Source: Catenulispora acidiphila DSM 44928
GTDB taxonomy: Bacteria; Actinomycetota; Actinomycetes; Streptomycetales; Catenulisporaceae
Assembly (NCBI RefSeq): GCF_000024025.1
Contig: NC_013131.1
Coordinates: forward strand, 3,100,001-3,164,000
Direction of reading: 5' to 3'
Length of the DNA: 64,000 bases
The notes beneath the pieces are model-generated. The model had not been told where the DNA came from. It worked only from the letters and a program-made list of their open reading frames with translations, and did no database searches. Below are positions 8,359 to 16,234 of the stretch, piece after piece; position 1 is the first letter of the stretch; each line of letters begins with the position of its first letter. The position numbers and the translations under genes were made by a program.

Positions 8359-9678
8359 CTACGCCGTTCGAGCCGGACCGGAGGGCGAGGGCGCGTCTCG
8401 GTCAGGCCGTGAACCCGGGCGCCACGGCGCGGGGGTCGCCGGGGACGCGGCCGAGGTCAGGCGGTGCAGGACCGGGGTGGTGACGGCGGTCGTCGCCACC
8501 GCCATCAACAGCAGCGCGGTGAACAGGTGGGCGTCGATGATGCCGATCGACAGGCCGATGTCGAGAACGACGATCTCGGTCAGTCCGCGCGTGTTCATCA
8601 GGACTCCGAGGATCAGCGCCTCGCGCCGGTCCGTGCCGCAGATGCGGGCCGCGGCCGCCACTGCTCCGATCTTCGCCGTCGAGGCCAGGGCCACGACGCC
8701 GAAGCCGAGCTCGAAGCCGGCCCAGCCCAGGGTGTGGAAGTCCGCGCTCAGGCCGGTGGCGACGAAGTACACCGGCATCAGGATCGCGCCGGTGCGCTCC
8801 AGCGGCTCGGCGATGTCGAGCATGAGGACGGCGCGGGAGTCCCGCGGCATCACCAGGCCGAGCAGGAACGCCCCGAAGGCGGCGTGCAATCCCGCCGCCG
8901 AGGACACGTACGACGATGCCAGCACCGCGGCCACGACCAGCGGCAGCGTCCCGCCCGAGCCGACCGCGCGGACGTGCGCCAGCGCCGTGCGAAGCAGCGG
9001 CCGGACGATCAGGAACATCGCCGCCAGGTAGACAACGACCAGCGGGAGCGTCGTCCATGATGCCGCCGAGCCGGTCGCCGACGCCGCGATGACCACGAGC
9101 GCCAGCCCGAGCCAGCCGCACAGGTCCGTGCCGGCCGCCATCGCCATCGCGGTCTGCCCGACCGGCGTGTTCCGCAGCGGACTGTCACCGAGGATCCGGG
9201 CCAGGACCGGGAAGGCGGTGATCGCCAACGCGACGCCGATGTAGACCACGAACACCGCTTCCGTGACGCGGTGGCCCGACCGGGTTCCGGCATAGGCCGG
9301 ATACAGCGCGAAGGCGAGCGCGGCGCCGACCGCGAACGGCACGACGAAGTTCGCGGCCGTCATCGCGATCGTCGCCGTGCGCCGCGCCCGCACGACCGAG
9401 ACGTCCAGCTCCCACCCGATGGCGAACATGAACAGCAGCAGGCCCAGCTCGGCCACGGAGGTCAGGGTGCCGCGGCCGGACGCCGGGAACAGCCGGCCGG
9501 TGGGGTCGCCCGGCAGCAGGCCGAGCAGGCTCGGCCCGAGGGCGACTCCGGCCAGGATCTCCACGACGACCGCCGACTGGCGCAGCGGCCGGGCGGCCGT
9601 GCGCGCCGCCCAGGCCGCGACGATCGCCACCGCGACCTCTCCGGCAAGAACCGCGTCCGGCGCGACCGCGAACGCCAT
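8359..9678 (-). CDS. Cation:proton antiporter (CPA2, NapA/KefB-like)
   Basis: The 439-residue protein has about 12-13 hydrophobic segments and the CPA2 pattern: EILAGVALGPSLLG early, LLLFMFAIGWELD, the AITAFPVLARIL segment, and GLTEIVVLDIGL late. It exchanges a monovalent cation for protons across the membrane. It begins 6 nt after the stop of the FAD oxidoreductase gene, so it looks like a downstream member of the aminocoumarin operon. The substrate ion cannot be read. A role in self-protection or pH balance during production is possible; it could equally be a housekeeping passenger. Confidence 0.9.
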   Translation of the reverse strand: MAFAVAPDAVLAGEVAVAIVAAWAARTAARPLRQSAVVVEILAGVALGPSLLGLLPGDPTGRLFPASGRGTLTSVAELGLLLFMFAIGWELDVSVVRARRTATIAMTAANFVVPFAVGAALAFALYPAYAGTRSGHRVTEAVFVVYIGVALAITAFPVLARILGDSPLRNTPVGQTAMAMAAGTDLCGWLGLALVVIAASATGSAASWTTLPLVVVYLAAMFLIVRPLLRTALAHVRAVGSGGTLPLVVAAVLASSYVSSAAGLHAAFGAFLLGLVMPRDSRAVLMLDIAEPLERTGAILMPVYFVATGLSADFHTLGWAGFELGFGVVALASTAKIGAVAAAARICGTDRREALILGVLMNTRGLTEIVVLDIGLSIGIIDAHLFTALLLMAVATTAVTTPVLHRLTSAASPATPAPWRPGSRPDRDAPSPSGPARTA

Positions 9679-9684
9679 GGGTCA

Positions 9685-10959
9685 TCACCCCCGCTTCCGG
9701 TCGCCGACGAGCCCTTCTTCGACTGGCGCCTTCTCTGCTGACCCCTTCTCCGCTGAGCCCTTGTCGGCCGGCGCCACGTCCTCGAGCCGTGCCGCGGCGA
9801 AGCGGCCGGGCCGGAAGTCCGCGAGCGCCGCAGCCTCCTTCGACCCCAGCACCTCGCCGGCGACCAGCCGCGCGAGATACTGCGCGAGCGTGATCCCGCT
9901 GTGCGTCACGACGACATACAGTCCCGGCACGCTCTCGGTGAAGCCCGCCACCGTGAGCCCGTCGGCCGGCATCGGCCGGACGCCGACGCGCACCGCGTCG
10001 AGCGTCACCTCCGCCATCGCCGGGAACAGCCTCCGGGCCCGCTCCAGCAGCCGCGGCCCGTTCTCGAACACCGCGGGGTCGTTTCGCGGGACGCGCGACC
10101 CGGCGCCGTCGCCGCCGAGGACCGCCCGGCCGTAGGCCGAGGGGCGCAGGCCCATGTCCGGGGTGTGCACGATGCGGCGCAGCGGGCTGCGCAGCGGGGC
10201 GGTGAACGCGAGGCCGCCGACGGCGGTGTAGCGCTCGTCGGGGGACCCCTCACGGCCCTCGCCGCCGGACGCGCGCGGCTTGCGCGCCGTCTCGGAGATC
10301 ATCGGCACCGCGATGCCGGAGCCCGCGAGCAGCGCTTCGGTGGCCGTGCCGGTCGCGCACACCACATAGTCGGCGAGCAGTTCCTCGCCGTCGGCCAGCA
10401 GCACCTTCGTCCCGGCGCCGGCCGGCTCGAACCCGACGACGGCGTGGTGCGTCCGGATCACGCCGGTACCGGCCCGGACGTCGGCCAGCGCGTCGGAGAC
10501 CATCTCCTCGGCGTCGACCCAGCCCTCGTCCGGGAAATAGGCGGCGGCCGCGATCCGGTCGGGGTCGATGAGCGGTTCGAGGTCGGCCGCCCGCCGCGCG
10601 GACACGTTCTCGGCCGCGTAGCCGCGCGCGGCGAGGTCCGCGACGTTGGCCTCCAGCGCCTCCGCCGAGGCCGCGTCCACGGCGACCTCCACATTGCCGA
10701 CCGCGTGGAACCAGCCGCTCCCGACCCCCGCCCGGGCCAGCCGGTGGTACTCGGCCAGGCCCTCGGCGTTGAGCCGGAAGTAGGACTCGGGCCGCTTCTT
10801 CTGCGCGTTCGCCCAGGCGAAGCTGGTCGAGCTGGTGCCGGAGCCGGGCACCGCGGCGTCCAGCAGGGTGACGCGGGCCGAGCGGGCCGCGCACGCTCCG
10901 GCGATGCAGGTGCCGAGGACGCCGCCGCCGACGACCACCACACGGGGCCGGTTCCTCAT
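9685..10959 (-). CDS. FAD-dependent amino-acid oxidoreductase (DadA/glycine-oxidase-like)
   Basis: The 424-residue protein starts with the FAD fold VVVVGGGVLGTCIAG and contains the DadA-like FAD domain pattern, including WVDAEEMV and, near the end, the GLYVVVTHSGITLAQYLA segment. Such enzymes oxidise amine C-N bonds of amino acids or cyclic imino acids. The start at 10959 overlaps the PLP-enzyme stop by 4 nt (ATGA). The C-terminus carries a low-complexity tail (DKGSAEKGSAEKAPVEEG), probably dispensable. In a cacibiocin-type pathway it may help build or aromatise the pyrrole-2,5-dicarboxylate unit; that is a proposal, not visible in the sequence. Confidence 0.85.
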   Translation of the reverse strand: MRNRPRVVVVGGGVLGTCIAGACAARSARVTLLDAAVPGSGTSSTSFAWANAQKKRPESYFRLNAEGLAEYHRLARAGVGSGWFHAVGNVEVAVDAASAEALEANVADLAARGYAAENVSARRAADLEPLIDPDRIAAAAYFPDEGWVDAEEMVSDALADVRAGTGVIRTHHAVVGFEPAGAGTKVLLADGEELLADYVVCATGTATEALLAGSGIAVPMISETARKPRASGGEGREGSPDERYTAVGGLAFTAPLRSPLRRIVHTPDMGLRPSAYGRAVLGGDGAGSRVPRNDPAVFENGPRLLERARRLFPAMAEVTLDAVRVGVRPMPADGLTVAGFTESVPGLYVVVTHSGITLAQYLARLVAGEVLGSKEAAALADFRPGRFAAARLEDVAPADKGSAEKGSAEKAPVEEGLVGDRKRG

Positions 10960-12239
10960 GCGTGGGTCCTCCCGATCGTCGCGACCTGCGCGGCCGGGCG
11001 GTCCGCGCCGGTCAGGTTCACCAGCACCACGGAGTCCGGCGCCAGCAGCCCGGCCTCTGCCGCCTCCAGCACTCCGGCGAACGCCGTCGAGCTGGCGAAG
11101 CAGACGTCGACGCCGACGGTCTCGGCGAGCACGCGCCGCGCGTGCCGGATCCGCTCCTCGCCGGCGGCCAGGATCCGGCCGCCGCTGGTCAGACACAGGT
11201 CCCTGATGTACGGGTAGGTCCCGGTCGGGTCGCCGCGCAGGATCGCGTAGGCCAGGCCCTTGGGGTCGCGCACGACGTGGCGCGGCGCGATCTGGTCGGC
11301 GTCCTCGGCGAAGGCCTGCGCCATCGGCGAGCAGCTGGCTTGCTGGACGGCCATGAACGAGGGCACCTTGCCCAGCCGCCCGAGCTCGCGGTACTCCACC
11401 GCGCCCTTGTAGGCGCCGACCAGGCCCATGCCGCTGCTGACGGCCTGGAACACGTAGTCCGGCTCGGCCTGCATCTCGTCGTAGGCCTCCAGGTAGGCCA
11501 GTTTGAGGCCCTCGCGGCGGCCGAGGTTGAAGAACCCGCCCTCCCAGAAGAAGCCGTTGTCCTGGGCGAAGCGCTCGCCGACGCGGCCGGCGGTGACGAA
11601 CTCGCCGTCCACGACGTGGGTCACGATGCGCGGATGGTCGGCGTAGTTGAGGCGGCTGACGAACTCGCGGCCGACGAAGATGTGCAGGGTGAAGCCGGGG
11701 ACCAGCGAGACGGCGCGCGCGTAGGCGGTGGAGCTGTTGCCGGTGGAGGACAGCACGAGGTCGCGGACGCCCAGCTCGCCGAAGCGGGACAGGCACACCG
11801 AGGCGACGCGGTCCTTCGTCGAGGACGTCGGGTTCACGGCCTCGTTCTTGAAGTAGAGCTGGGCTATGCCCAGCGCCGAGGCCAGCTCCGGGACCTGGAA
11901 GCACGGGGTGTTTCCCTCCCCGCCCCAGTGCAGCGACGAGCGCTCGCGGACCGGGAGCAGCGAGAAGTAGTGCTGAAGGGGGTCAGGGCCCTGCTTCTCG
12001 GCCGGGATCTGTACCTGGTCGAGGTCGTAGATGGCGTCGATGGCGCCGCCGCACTCGGTGCATTTGTTGAAGGCCGGTTCGATGAACTCGTGCTCACAGC
12101 GCACGCAGAAGTATCTGATGACCTTGGCGCTGCCGGCTTCTCCGGCGCTGTTGGTGTCGCCGGCGCCGCTGGTGCCGTCCCCGGCCGAGCCGCGGACCTT
12201 CCGGATCAGGCTTTCGTAGTTTCCGATGAATTCGGCCAC
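10956..12239 (-). CDS. PLP-dependent threonine-synthase-like enzyme
   Basis: The 427-residue protein is a fold-type II PLP enzyme. A zinc-ribbon-like pair, C45-x2-C48 and C60-x2-C63, precedes the catalytic part, as in some threonine and cysteate synthases. The PLP lysine is K142 in NPTSSTKDRVA, and STGNSSTAYA is the phosphate-adjacent loop. Substrates of this family are O-phosphorylated or O-activated amino acids that undergo beta or gamma elimination/replacement. It is coupled to the FAD oxidoreductase downstream and its start lies inside the end of the ligase gene. A biosynthetic rather than primary-metabolic role is likely from its position in the cluster. Confidence 0.85.
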   Translation of the reverse strand: MAEFIGNYESLIRKVRGSAGDGTSGAGDTNSAGEAGSAKVIRYFCVRCEHEFIEPAFNKCTECGGAIDAIYDLDQVQIPAEKQGPDPLQHYFSLLPVRERSSLHWGGEGNTPCFQVPELASALGIAQLYFKNEAVNPTSSTKDRVASVCLSRFGELGVRDLVLSSTGNSSTAYARAVSLVPGFTLHIFVGREFVSRLNYADHPRIVTHVVDGEFVTAGRVGERFAQDNGFFWEGGFFNLGRREGLKLAYLEAYDEMQAEPDYVFQAVSSGMGLVGAYKGAVEYRELGRLGKVPSFMAVQQASCSPMAQAFAEDADQIAPRHVVRDPKGLAYAILRGDPTGTYPYIRDLCLTSGGRILAAGEERIRHARRVLAETVGVDVCFASSTAFAGVLEAAEAGLLAPDSVVLVNLTGADRPAAQVATIGRTHA

Positions 12240-13840
12240 GCCGGTTCATCCCTTCCCGCCTCGGGGTGCGAGCTCTGCTCGCGGACCAGGACCCGATCGA
12301 CCTTGCCGTTGACGTTGATCGGGAATGCGCGCCACCGCGTGAGGGTGGCCGGAACGTGGGTGGGGGTCATCAGGGCCGCGACGTGCCCGCGCAGCGCCTC
12401 GCGCGCCGGCGGGTCGTCCTCGCGCAGCACGACGGCGGCGTGCAGCTCGCCGAGCAGGTCCGGACCCTGCCGTCCCCAGACACAGGCGTCGGCGACGCCG
12501 GGGTGCCCGGCCAGGACCTTCTCGACCTCGATCGGGTGGACGCGGGTGTCGTGCACCTTGACGACGTCGTCCATCCGGCCGAACAGCCGCAGGTAGCCGT
12601 TGTCGCCGATCCGCCCGAGGTCGCCGGTGTGCACCCAGCCGTCGCGGAGCACCCGGGCGGTCAGGTCGGGATCGGCGGCGTAGCCGAGCATGTTGTTGGC
12701 ACCGCGCACCACGACCTCGCCGAGCTGCCCGGCCGGCAGGCCGCGGCCGGTCCGCGGATCGCGGACGGCCACCGTCAGGTCGGTCCGCGGGCGTCCGACG
12801 GTGTCGAGCAGCTCGGCGACGTCGTGGTCGGCGGCGGTGAGCATGGCGATCTGGCCGGTCTCGGTGGTGCCGTAGGAGTGGTGCAGGACGCCGGGGAAGA
12901 CCTTGACGGCTTCGCGGACACGCTCCGGCGAGGCCGCGCAGCCGATGTAGAGCAGGCGGCGCAGCGAGGACAGGTCGGTGGTCGGAGCGTCCGGGTGGTT
13001 CGTGAGCTGATACAGGAGCGGGACGCCGATCAGGGTGTCGGTGACGCGGTATTCGGCGATGTCGCGCAGGAAGGCGGCGGGTTCGAAGGCTGTGCGGAGC
13101 AGTGCGCTGCCGCCGGAGGCGATCGCCATGTCGGTGAGCAGGCCGCCGGTGTGGCTGACGGCGCTGACCGCGAGGAAGGTCTTCGCGGACGTGAAGGTGG
13201 CCTCGTTGAGGACGACGTTGTTCCAGGCGACGAAGGGTTTGACCACGCCTTTGGGGCTGCCGGTGCTGCCGCTGGTGTAGATGACCATGGCGCGGGTGGG
13301 GGTGTGGGGGGTCAGGTCGATGGTGCTGGCGGCGCTGCCGGTGGCGGTGGTGGTGGTCGGCTCGGCGACCGGGCTGCCGTCGATGGATACGGGCCCTGAC
13401 AGGGGTGTCCCGAGCGCGCAGAGGCGGACTTCGGATCGGGAGGCGAGGAGCGCGCGGATGCCGTCGGCCTCGGCGGCGTTGTCCTCGTCGAACAGCAGGA
13501 CCGACGCGCCGGTCTCGTGCACCATGCGGGCGCGGGTCTGGCGGGTGAGGCCGTGGGTGGTCGTCCCGTGGTTCGAGCCGCTGACGTAGACGACGGTCGC
13601 GCCGACGAGGTGGACGGCGTAGCGGGTGGCCAGCATCCAAGGGCTGTTCACGGAGGTCAGGACGGCGACGGTGTCGTCGCTGCCGACGTCCAGCCGGCGC
13701 AGCGCGGTGGCCACCCGTATCAGGGCGCTGCGCAGCTCGGCGGCCGGGACGACGGTGTCCTGCCAGCGGATCACCGGCCGGTCGTCGTCGAGCGCGAGCT
13801 GGTCGAGGATGCGGGCGACGTAGTGGCCCGGGTCTTTCAT
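12206..13840 (-). CDS. AMP-forming acyl/amide ligase (NovL-like position)
   Basis: This 544-residue stand-alone adenylating enzyme has the P-loop-like YTSGSTGSPKGV (about residues 190-200), SYGTTETGQ, the hinge region HTGDLGRIGDNGYL and the C-terminal catalytic lysine in INVNGKVDR. It activates a carboxylic acid as an acyl-AMP. It lacks a carrier domain. Its length and its place after two SDR genes match NovL/CloL/CouL, which join an acid to the aminocoumarin amine. Here it could attach pyrrole-2,5-dicarboxylate. The gene overlaps the next gene by 34 bp and begins 3 nt after the preceding stop, with GGGAG upstream. Confidence 0.85.
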   Translation of the reverse strand: MKDPGHYVARILDQLALDDDRPVIRWQDTVVPAAELRSALIRVATALRRLDVGSDDTVAVLTSVNSPWMLATRYAVHLVGATVVYVSGSNHGTTTHGLTRQTRARMVHETGASVLLFDEDNAAEADGIRALLASRSEVRLCALGTPLSGPVSIDGSPVAEPTTTTATGSAASTIDLTPHTPTRAMVIYTSGSTGSPKGVVKPFVAWNNVVLNEATFTSAKTFLAVSAVSHTGGLLTDMAIASGGSALLRTAFEPAAFLRDIAEYRVTDTLIGVPLLYQLTNHPDAPTTDLSSLRRLLYIGCAASPERVREAVKVFPGVLHHSYGTTETGQIAMLTAADHDVAELLDTVGRPRTDLTVAVRDPRTGRGLPAGQLGEVVVRGANNMLGYAADPDLTARVLRDGWVHTGDLGRIGDNGYLRLFGRMDDVVKVHDTRVHPIEVEKVLAGHPGVADACVWGRQGPDLLGELHAAVVLREDDPPAREALRGHVAALMTPTHVPATLTRWRAFPINVNGKVDRVLVREQSSHPEAGRDEPAWPNSSETTKA

Positions 13841-13843
13841 GGT

Positions 13844-14578
13844 CTACTCCCATCTGGCGGACGGCGCCGCCGGGCGGCCGGCGAGGTAGCCGCCCTGCCC
13901 GGTGATCGCCGAGGCCTGATCGCTGATCAGGAATCCGGTCAGGGCCGCCACGCCGGCGGCATAGCTCGGGCCGGTGCCGCCGCCGCCGGCGGCCGCGGCG
14001 GGCGGCGGCGCGGGCGCGTGGGCCGGACCGGCGGGATAGCAGCTGCTCGGCGCGATGTAGTTCGCGGTGACGCCGTACGCGGCCAACTCCAGCGCCGCGG
14101 AGCGGGTGAAACCGACGAGCCCGCCGAGCACGGTCTGCCCGTCGCGCCACTCGCGGTCCGCCGCCCCGTCGGCCACCGCCGGCTGCGCGATATTGACGAT
14201 CCGGCCCCACCGGTTGCGCACCATGTGCGCGCAGACGGCACGGCAGCAGGCGAACAGCGCCCGCAGGCTGCGCCGCGCATCGGCGTAGCGCTCCTCGGCG
14301 GACAGCGGCTCGGGACCGCCGAGCGGAACGCAGTTCACCAGAACACTGGGACTGCCCAGGACCGAGCGCGCCCCGCCGAGCGCAGCGGCGAACGACCGGC
14401 CGTCGGCGAGGTCGGCCCGGATGGCGAGGCAGTGCCGCCCGCCGGCGAAGAACCGCTCCGTGACCTCGACGGGCACGGCCACGTCGGCGCCGATCAGAGC
14501 GACATCGAGGCCGAGCTCCGCGAGCTGGAGCGCGGCAGCCAGGCCGGTATCGCACGCCCCGCCGGCCACGACGGCCAT
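13844..14578 (-). CDS. SDR-family protein lacking catalytic residues (NovK-like partner)
   Basis: The 244-residue product keeps the SDR outline: MAVVAGGACDTGLAAAL at the N-terminus, VLVNCVPLGG, RIVNIAQPA and LVGFTRSAALELA. The catalytic Ser is replaced in NIAQPA, and the Tyr and Lys of YxxxK correspond to G147 and L151, so it should be inactive alone. In novobiocin biosynthesis the ketoreductase is a pair, with NovJ active and NovK lacking the active site. An intact SDR lies 1 kb upstream here, so this is the likely structural partner. The C-terminal part contains a poly-Ala/Pro insert. The ATG at 14578 is preferred; a GTG at 14647 would overlap the repeat ORF by 25 bp. Confidence 0.82.
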   Translation of the reverse strand: MAVVAGGACDTGLAAALQLAELGLDVALIGADVAVPVEVTERFFAGGRHCLAIRADLADGRSFAAALGGARSVLGSPSVLVNCVPLGGPEPLSAEERYADARRSLRALFACCRAVCAHMVRNRWGRIVNIAQPAVADGAADREWRDGQTVLGGLVGFTRSAALELAAYGVTANYIAPSSCYPAGPAHAPAPPPAAAAGGGGTGPSYAAGVAALTGFLISDQASAITGQGGYLAGRPAAPSARWE

Positions 14579-14622
14579 CCGGGACAGCGCGCCGGTCTGC
14601 CCGGCAGCCGCGGTCAGCCCGG

Positions 14623-15117
14623 TCACCGCGAGCCGCCTTCGCCGCACGCCGCCGGCAGTCTGCGCCGCGCGCCGGAGATGCTCGCTTTGCCGACCGTGCT
14701 CGCGCCGCCGAACAGGGACTCGCCGGAGAAGCTCGCGCCGCCGACCGTGCTCGCGCCGCCGATCAGGGACTTGCCGAAGAGGCTCGCTTCAGTGGCCGAA
14801 TTCGCGCCGCCGAACAGGGACCCGCCGGAAACGCTCGCTTCGCCAGCCGTGCTCGCACCGCCGACCAGGCGCCCGCCGAACAAGCTCACTTCGCCGAACT
14901 CGCTCGCGCCGCTGAACCTGCTCGCGCCGCCGAACCTGCTCGCGCCGCCGAACCTGCTCGCGCCGCCGAACCTGCTCGCGCCGCCGGAGAAGCTCGCGCC
15001 GCCGAACTCGCTCGCGCCGCTGAACCTGCTCGCGCCGCCGAACCTGCTCGCTTCGCCGAACCTGCTCGCGCTGCCGAACCTGCTCGCGCCACCGCACAGC
15101 ACGCTCCGCCGACTCAT
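14623..15117 (-). CDS. Low-complexity hexapeptide-repeat ORF (GGASRF repeats)
   Basis: A 164-codon reading frame whose ATG overlaps the stop of the intact SDR gene by 4 nt (ATGA), so it can be translated by coupling. After MSRRSVLC it consists of hexapeptides of the type G-G-A-S-R-F. About twelve are clean, then they decay into variants such as SLFGG and GGAST, followed by a short basic C-terminus. It has no signal peptide or membrane segment. It resembles no family I know, and may be an expanded simple repeat rather than a functional protein. It separates two genes that are adjacent (novJ/novK) in known aminocoumarin clusters. Confidence 0.45.
   Translation of the reverse strand: MSRRSVLCGGASRFGSASRFGEASRFGGASRFSGASEFGGASFSGGASRFGGASRFGGASRFGGASRFSGASEFGEVSLFGGRLVGGASTAGEASVSGGSLFGGANSATEASLFGKSLIGGASTVGGASFSGESLFGGASTVGKASISGARRRLPAACGEGGSR
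14882..15100 (-). repeat. 18-bp tandem repeat array
   Basis: About twelve 18-bp units of consensus CTCGCGCCGCCGAACCTG (plus strand) run head to tail. Variants include TCGCTTCGCC and GCCGGAGAAG. More diverged units continue to about 14700. Unit length is a multiple of three, so frames stay open on both strands. The array lies between the two SDR genes of the aminocoumarin-type cluster. Confidence 0.9.
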
Positions 15118-15881
15118 CGCCGGCCTCCGTCGACGGACACGGTCTGCCCGGTCAGGTAGCCGGAGTCGCGGCCGGTGAGGAAGGCCACCACGGCGGCGAT
15201 GTCGTCGACCGTTCCGACGCGGCCGACCGCCGCGTGGGATGCCGCCTCCTTCAGGAACGCCTCGCGGTCCACGCCGAGGCGATCGGCCAGTTCGGCGACC
15301 ATCGGGGTCGCGACGAAGCCGGGCGCCACCGCGTTCACGGTGATGCCGTGCGGGCCGAGTTCGGAGGCCAGGGCGCGGGTGAAGCCGGCGAGGGCGGCTT
15401 TCGCGGTCGCGTAGTTGCTCTGGCCCGGGTTGCCGTCCGCCGCGACCGAGCTGAAGGTCACGATGCGGCCCGTGCCGCGGTGCTTCATGAGCTCGGCGGC
15501 CGCCAGGGACCAGCGCATCGTGCCGCCCAGGCTGACGTCCAGCACTGTGTCCCACTCCGGGTCGTCCATGGCCAGGAGCAGGCGGTCGCGGGTGACGCCA
15601 GCGCAGTTCACCAGGATGTCGAGGCGCCCGTAGGCCGCCGCGATCCGCAGCATCGCCGTCCGCACCTCGGCCGCGACCGCCACATCGCAGCCGATGCCGA
15701 GCGCCCGGCCGCCCGCCCGGCGCACGGCCGCGACGGTCCCGGCCGTGTCCCGCTCCTCGCGGTCCACCACGACGACGGTCGCCCCGCCCGCCGCGAGCCG
15801 CAGCGCCACGGCCGCGCCGATGCCCCGGGCCGCCCCGGTGACGACCGCGACGGTTCCGGTGCCGTCCGGCGTCCTGCTCAT
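15114..15881 (-). CDS. SDR oxidoreductase, FabG-like (NovJ-like)
   Basis: The 255-residue enzyme is a complete classical SDR. It has TGAARGIG (15-22) for NADP(H), NCAG (92-95), catalytic S144, Y157 and K161 (YATAK), then PGFVATPM. In the aminocoumarin pathway NovJ/NovK oxidise the beta-hydroxy group of beta-hydroxytyrosyl-S-PCP to a ketone. This gene holds the active subunit's position, after the A-PCP, P450 and MbtH genes. It starts inside the MbtH stop (4-nt ATGA overlap) and its own stop overlaps the repeat ORF start. A fatty-acid FabG role is less likely given the setting. Confidence 0.9.
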   Translation of the reverse strand: MSRTPDGTGTVAVVTGAARGIGAAVALRLAAGGATVVVVDREERDTAGTVAAVRRAGGRALGIGCDVAVAAEVRTAMLRIAAAYGRLDILVNCAGVTRDRLLLAMDDPEWDTVLDVSLGGTMRWSLAAAELMKHRGTGRIVTFSSVAADGNPGQSNYATAKAALAGFTRALASELGPHGITVNAVAPGFVATPMVAELADRLGVDREAFLKEAASHAAVGRVGTVDDIAAVVAFLTGRDSGYLTGQTVSVDGGRR

Positions 15882-16192
15882 CGCGGGCCGCCGGAGCCGG
15901 TCGCGGCAGTCGACTGTGCGCGGGCTGACTCTGTGCCCGTCGACTCCGTGCCAGCCGACTCTCCGCCAGCCGACCCTGTGCCAGACGACTCTCCGCCGGC
16001 AGACTCCGCGCCTGCCCGGTCCACCCAGACCCGCCCGATCTCCGCCAAGCACGCGTGCCGCTCGGCCGGTCCGAACACCGCCCGCCAGCCGCCCGGCACC
16101 GGCACGTCGCCGGCCGCCGGCCACAGCGAGTACTCCTGCGCCGCGTTCCCCAGCACCAAGAACGGCGCCGCCTCATCGTCCAAAACGTTCAT
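15878..16192 (-). CDS. MbtH-like protein with extended Ser/Thr/Gly/Glu tail
   Basis: The first 60 residues are an MbtH domain: MNVLDDEAAPFLVLGN, SLWP at 22-25, the GGWRAVFGP segment and the C-terminal W-V-D. MbtH proteins bind NRPS adenylation domains and activate or stabilise them. The partner is presumably the A-PCP protein upstream. Ordinary MbtH proteins are about 65-75 residues. This one has a 104-residue frame because of a repetitive tail with GGES/GTES units from about residue 62. The tail is encoded by imperfect 15-bp repeats and is probably disordered. The stop overlaps the SDR start. Confidence 0.92.
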   Translation of the reverse strand: MNVLDDEAAPFLVLGNAAQEYSLWPAAGDVPVPGGWRAVFGPAERHACLAEIGRVWVDRAGAESAGGESSGTGSAGGESAGTESTGTESARAQSTAATGSGGPR

Positions 16193-16234
16193 GTCCCACT
16201 CACTCCGATCCGCTGGTCGAGGCGATCCGCCGCG

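Noticed and set aside
14882-15100. Repeat array considered as a CRISPR or as a plus-strand NLLAPP-repeat gene
   Set aside because: There are no unique spacers, units are 18 bp and contiguous, and the plus-strand frame is antisense to the operon with no start or ribosome site of its own.
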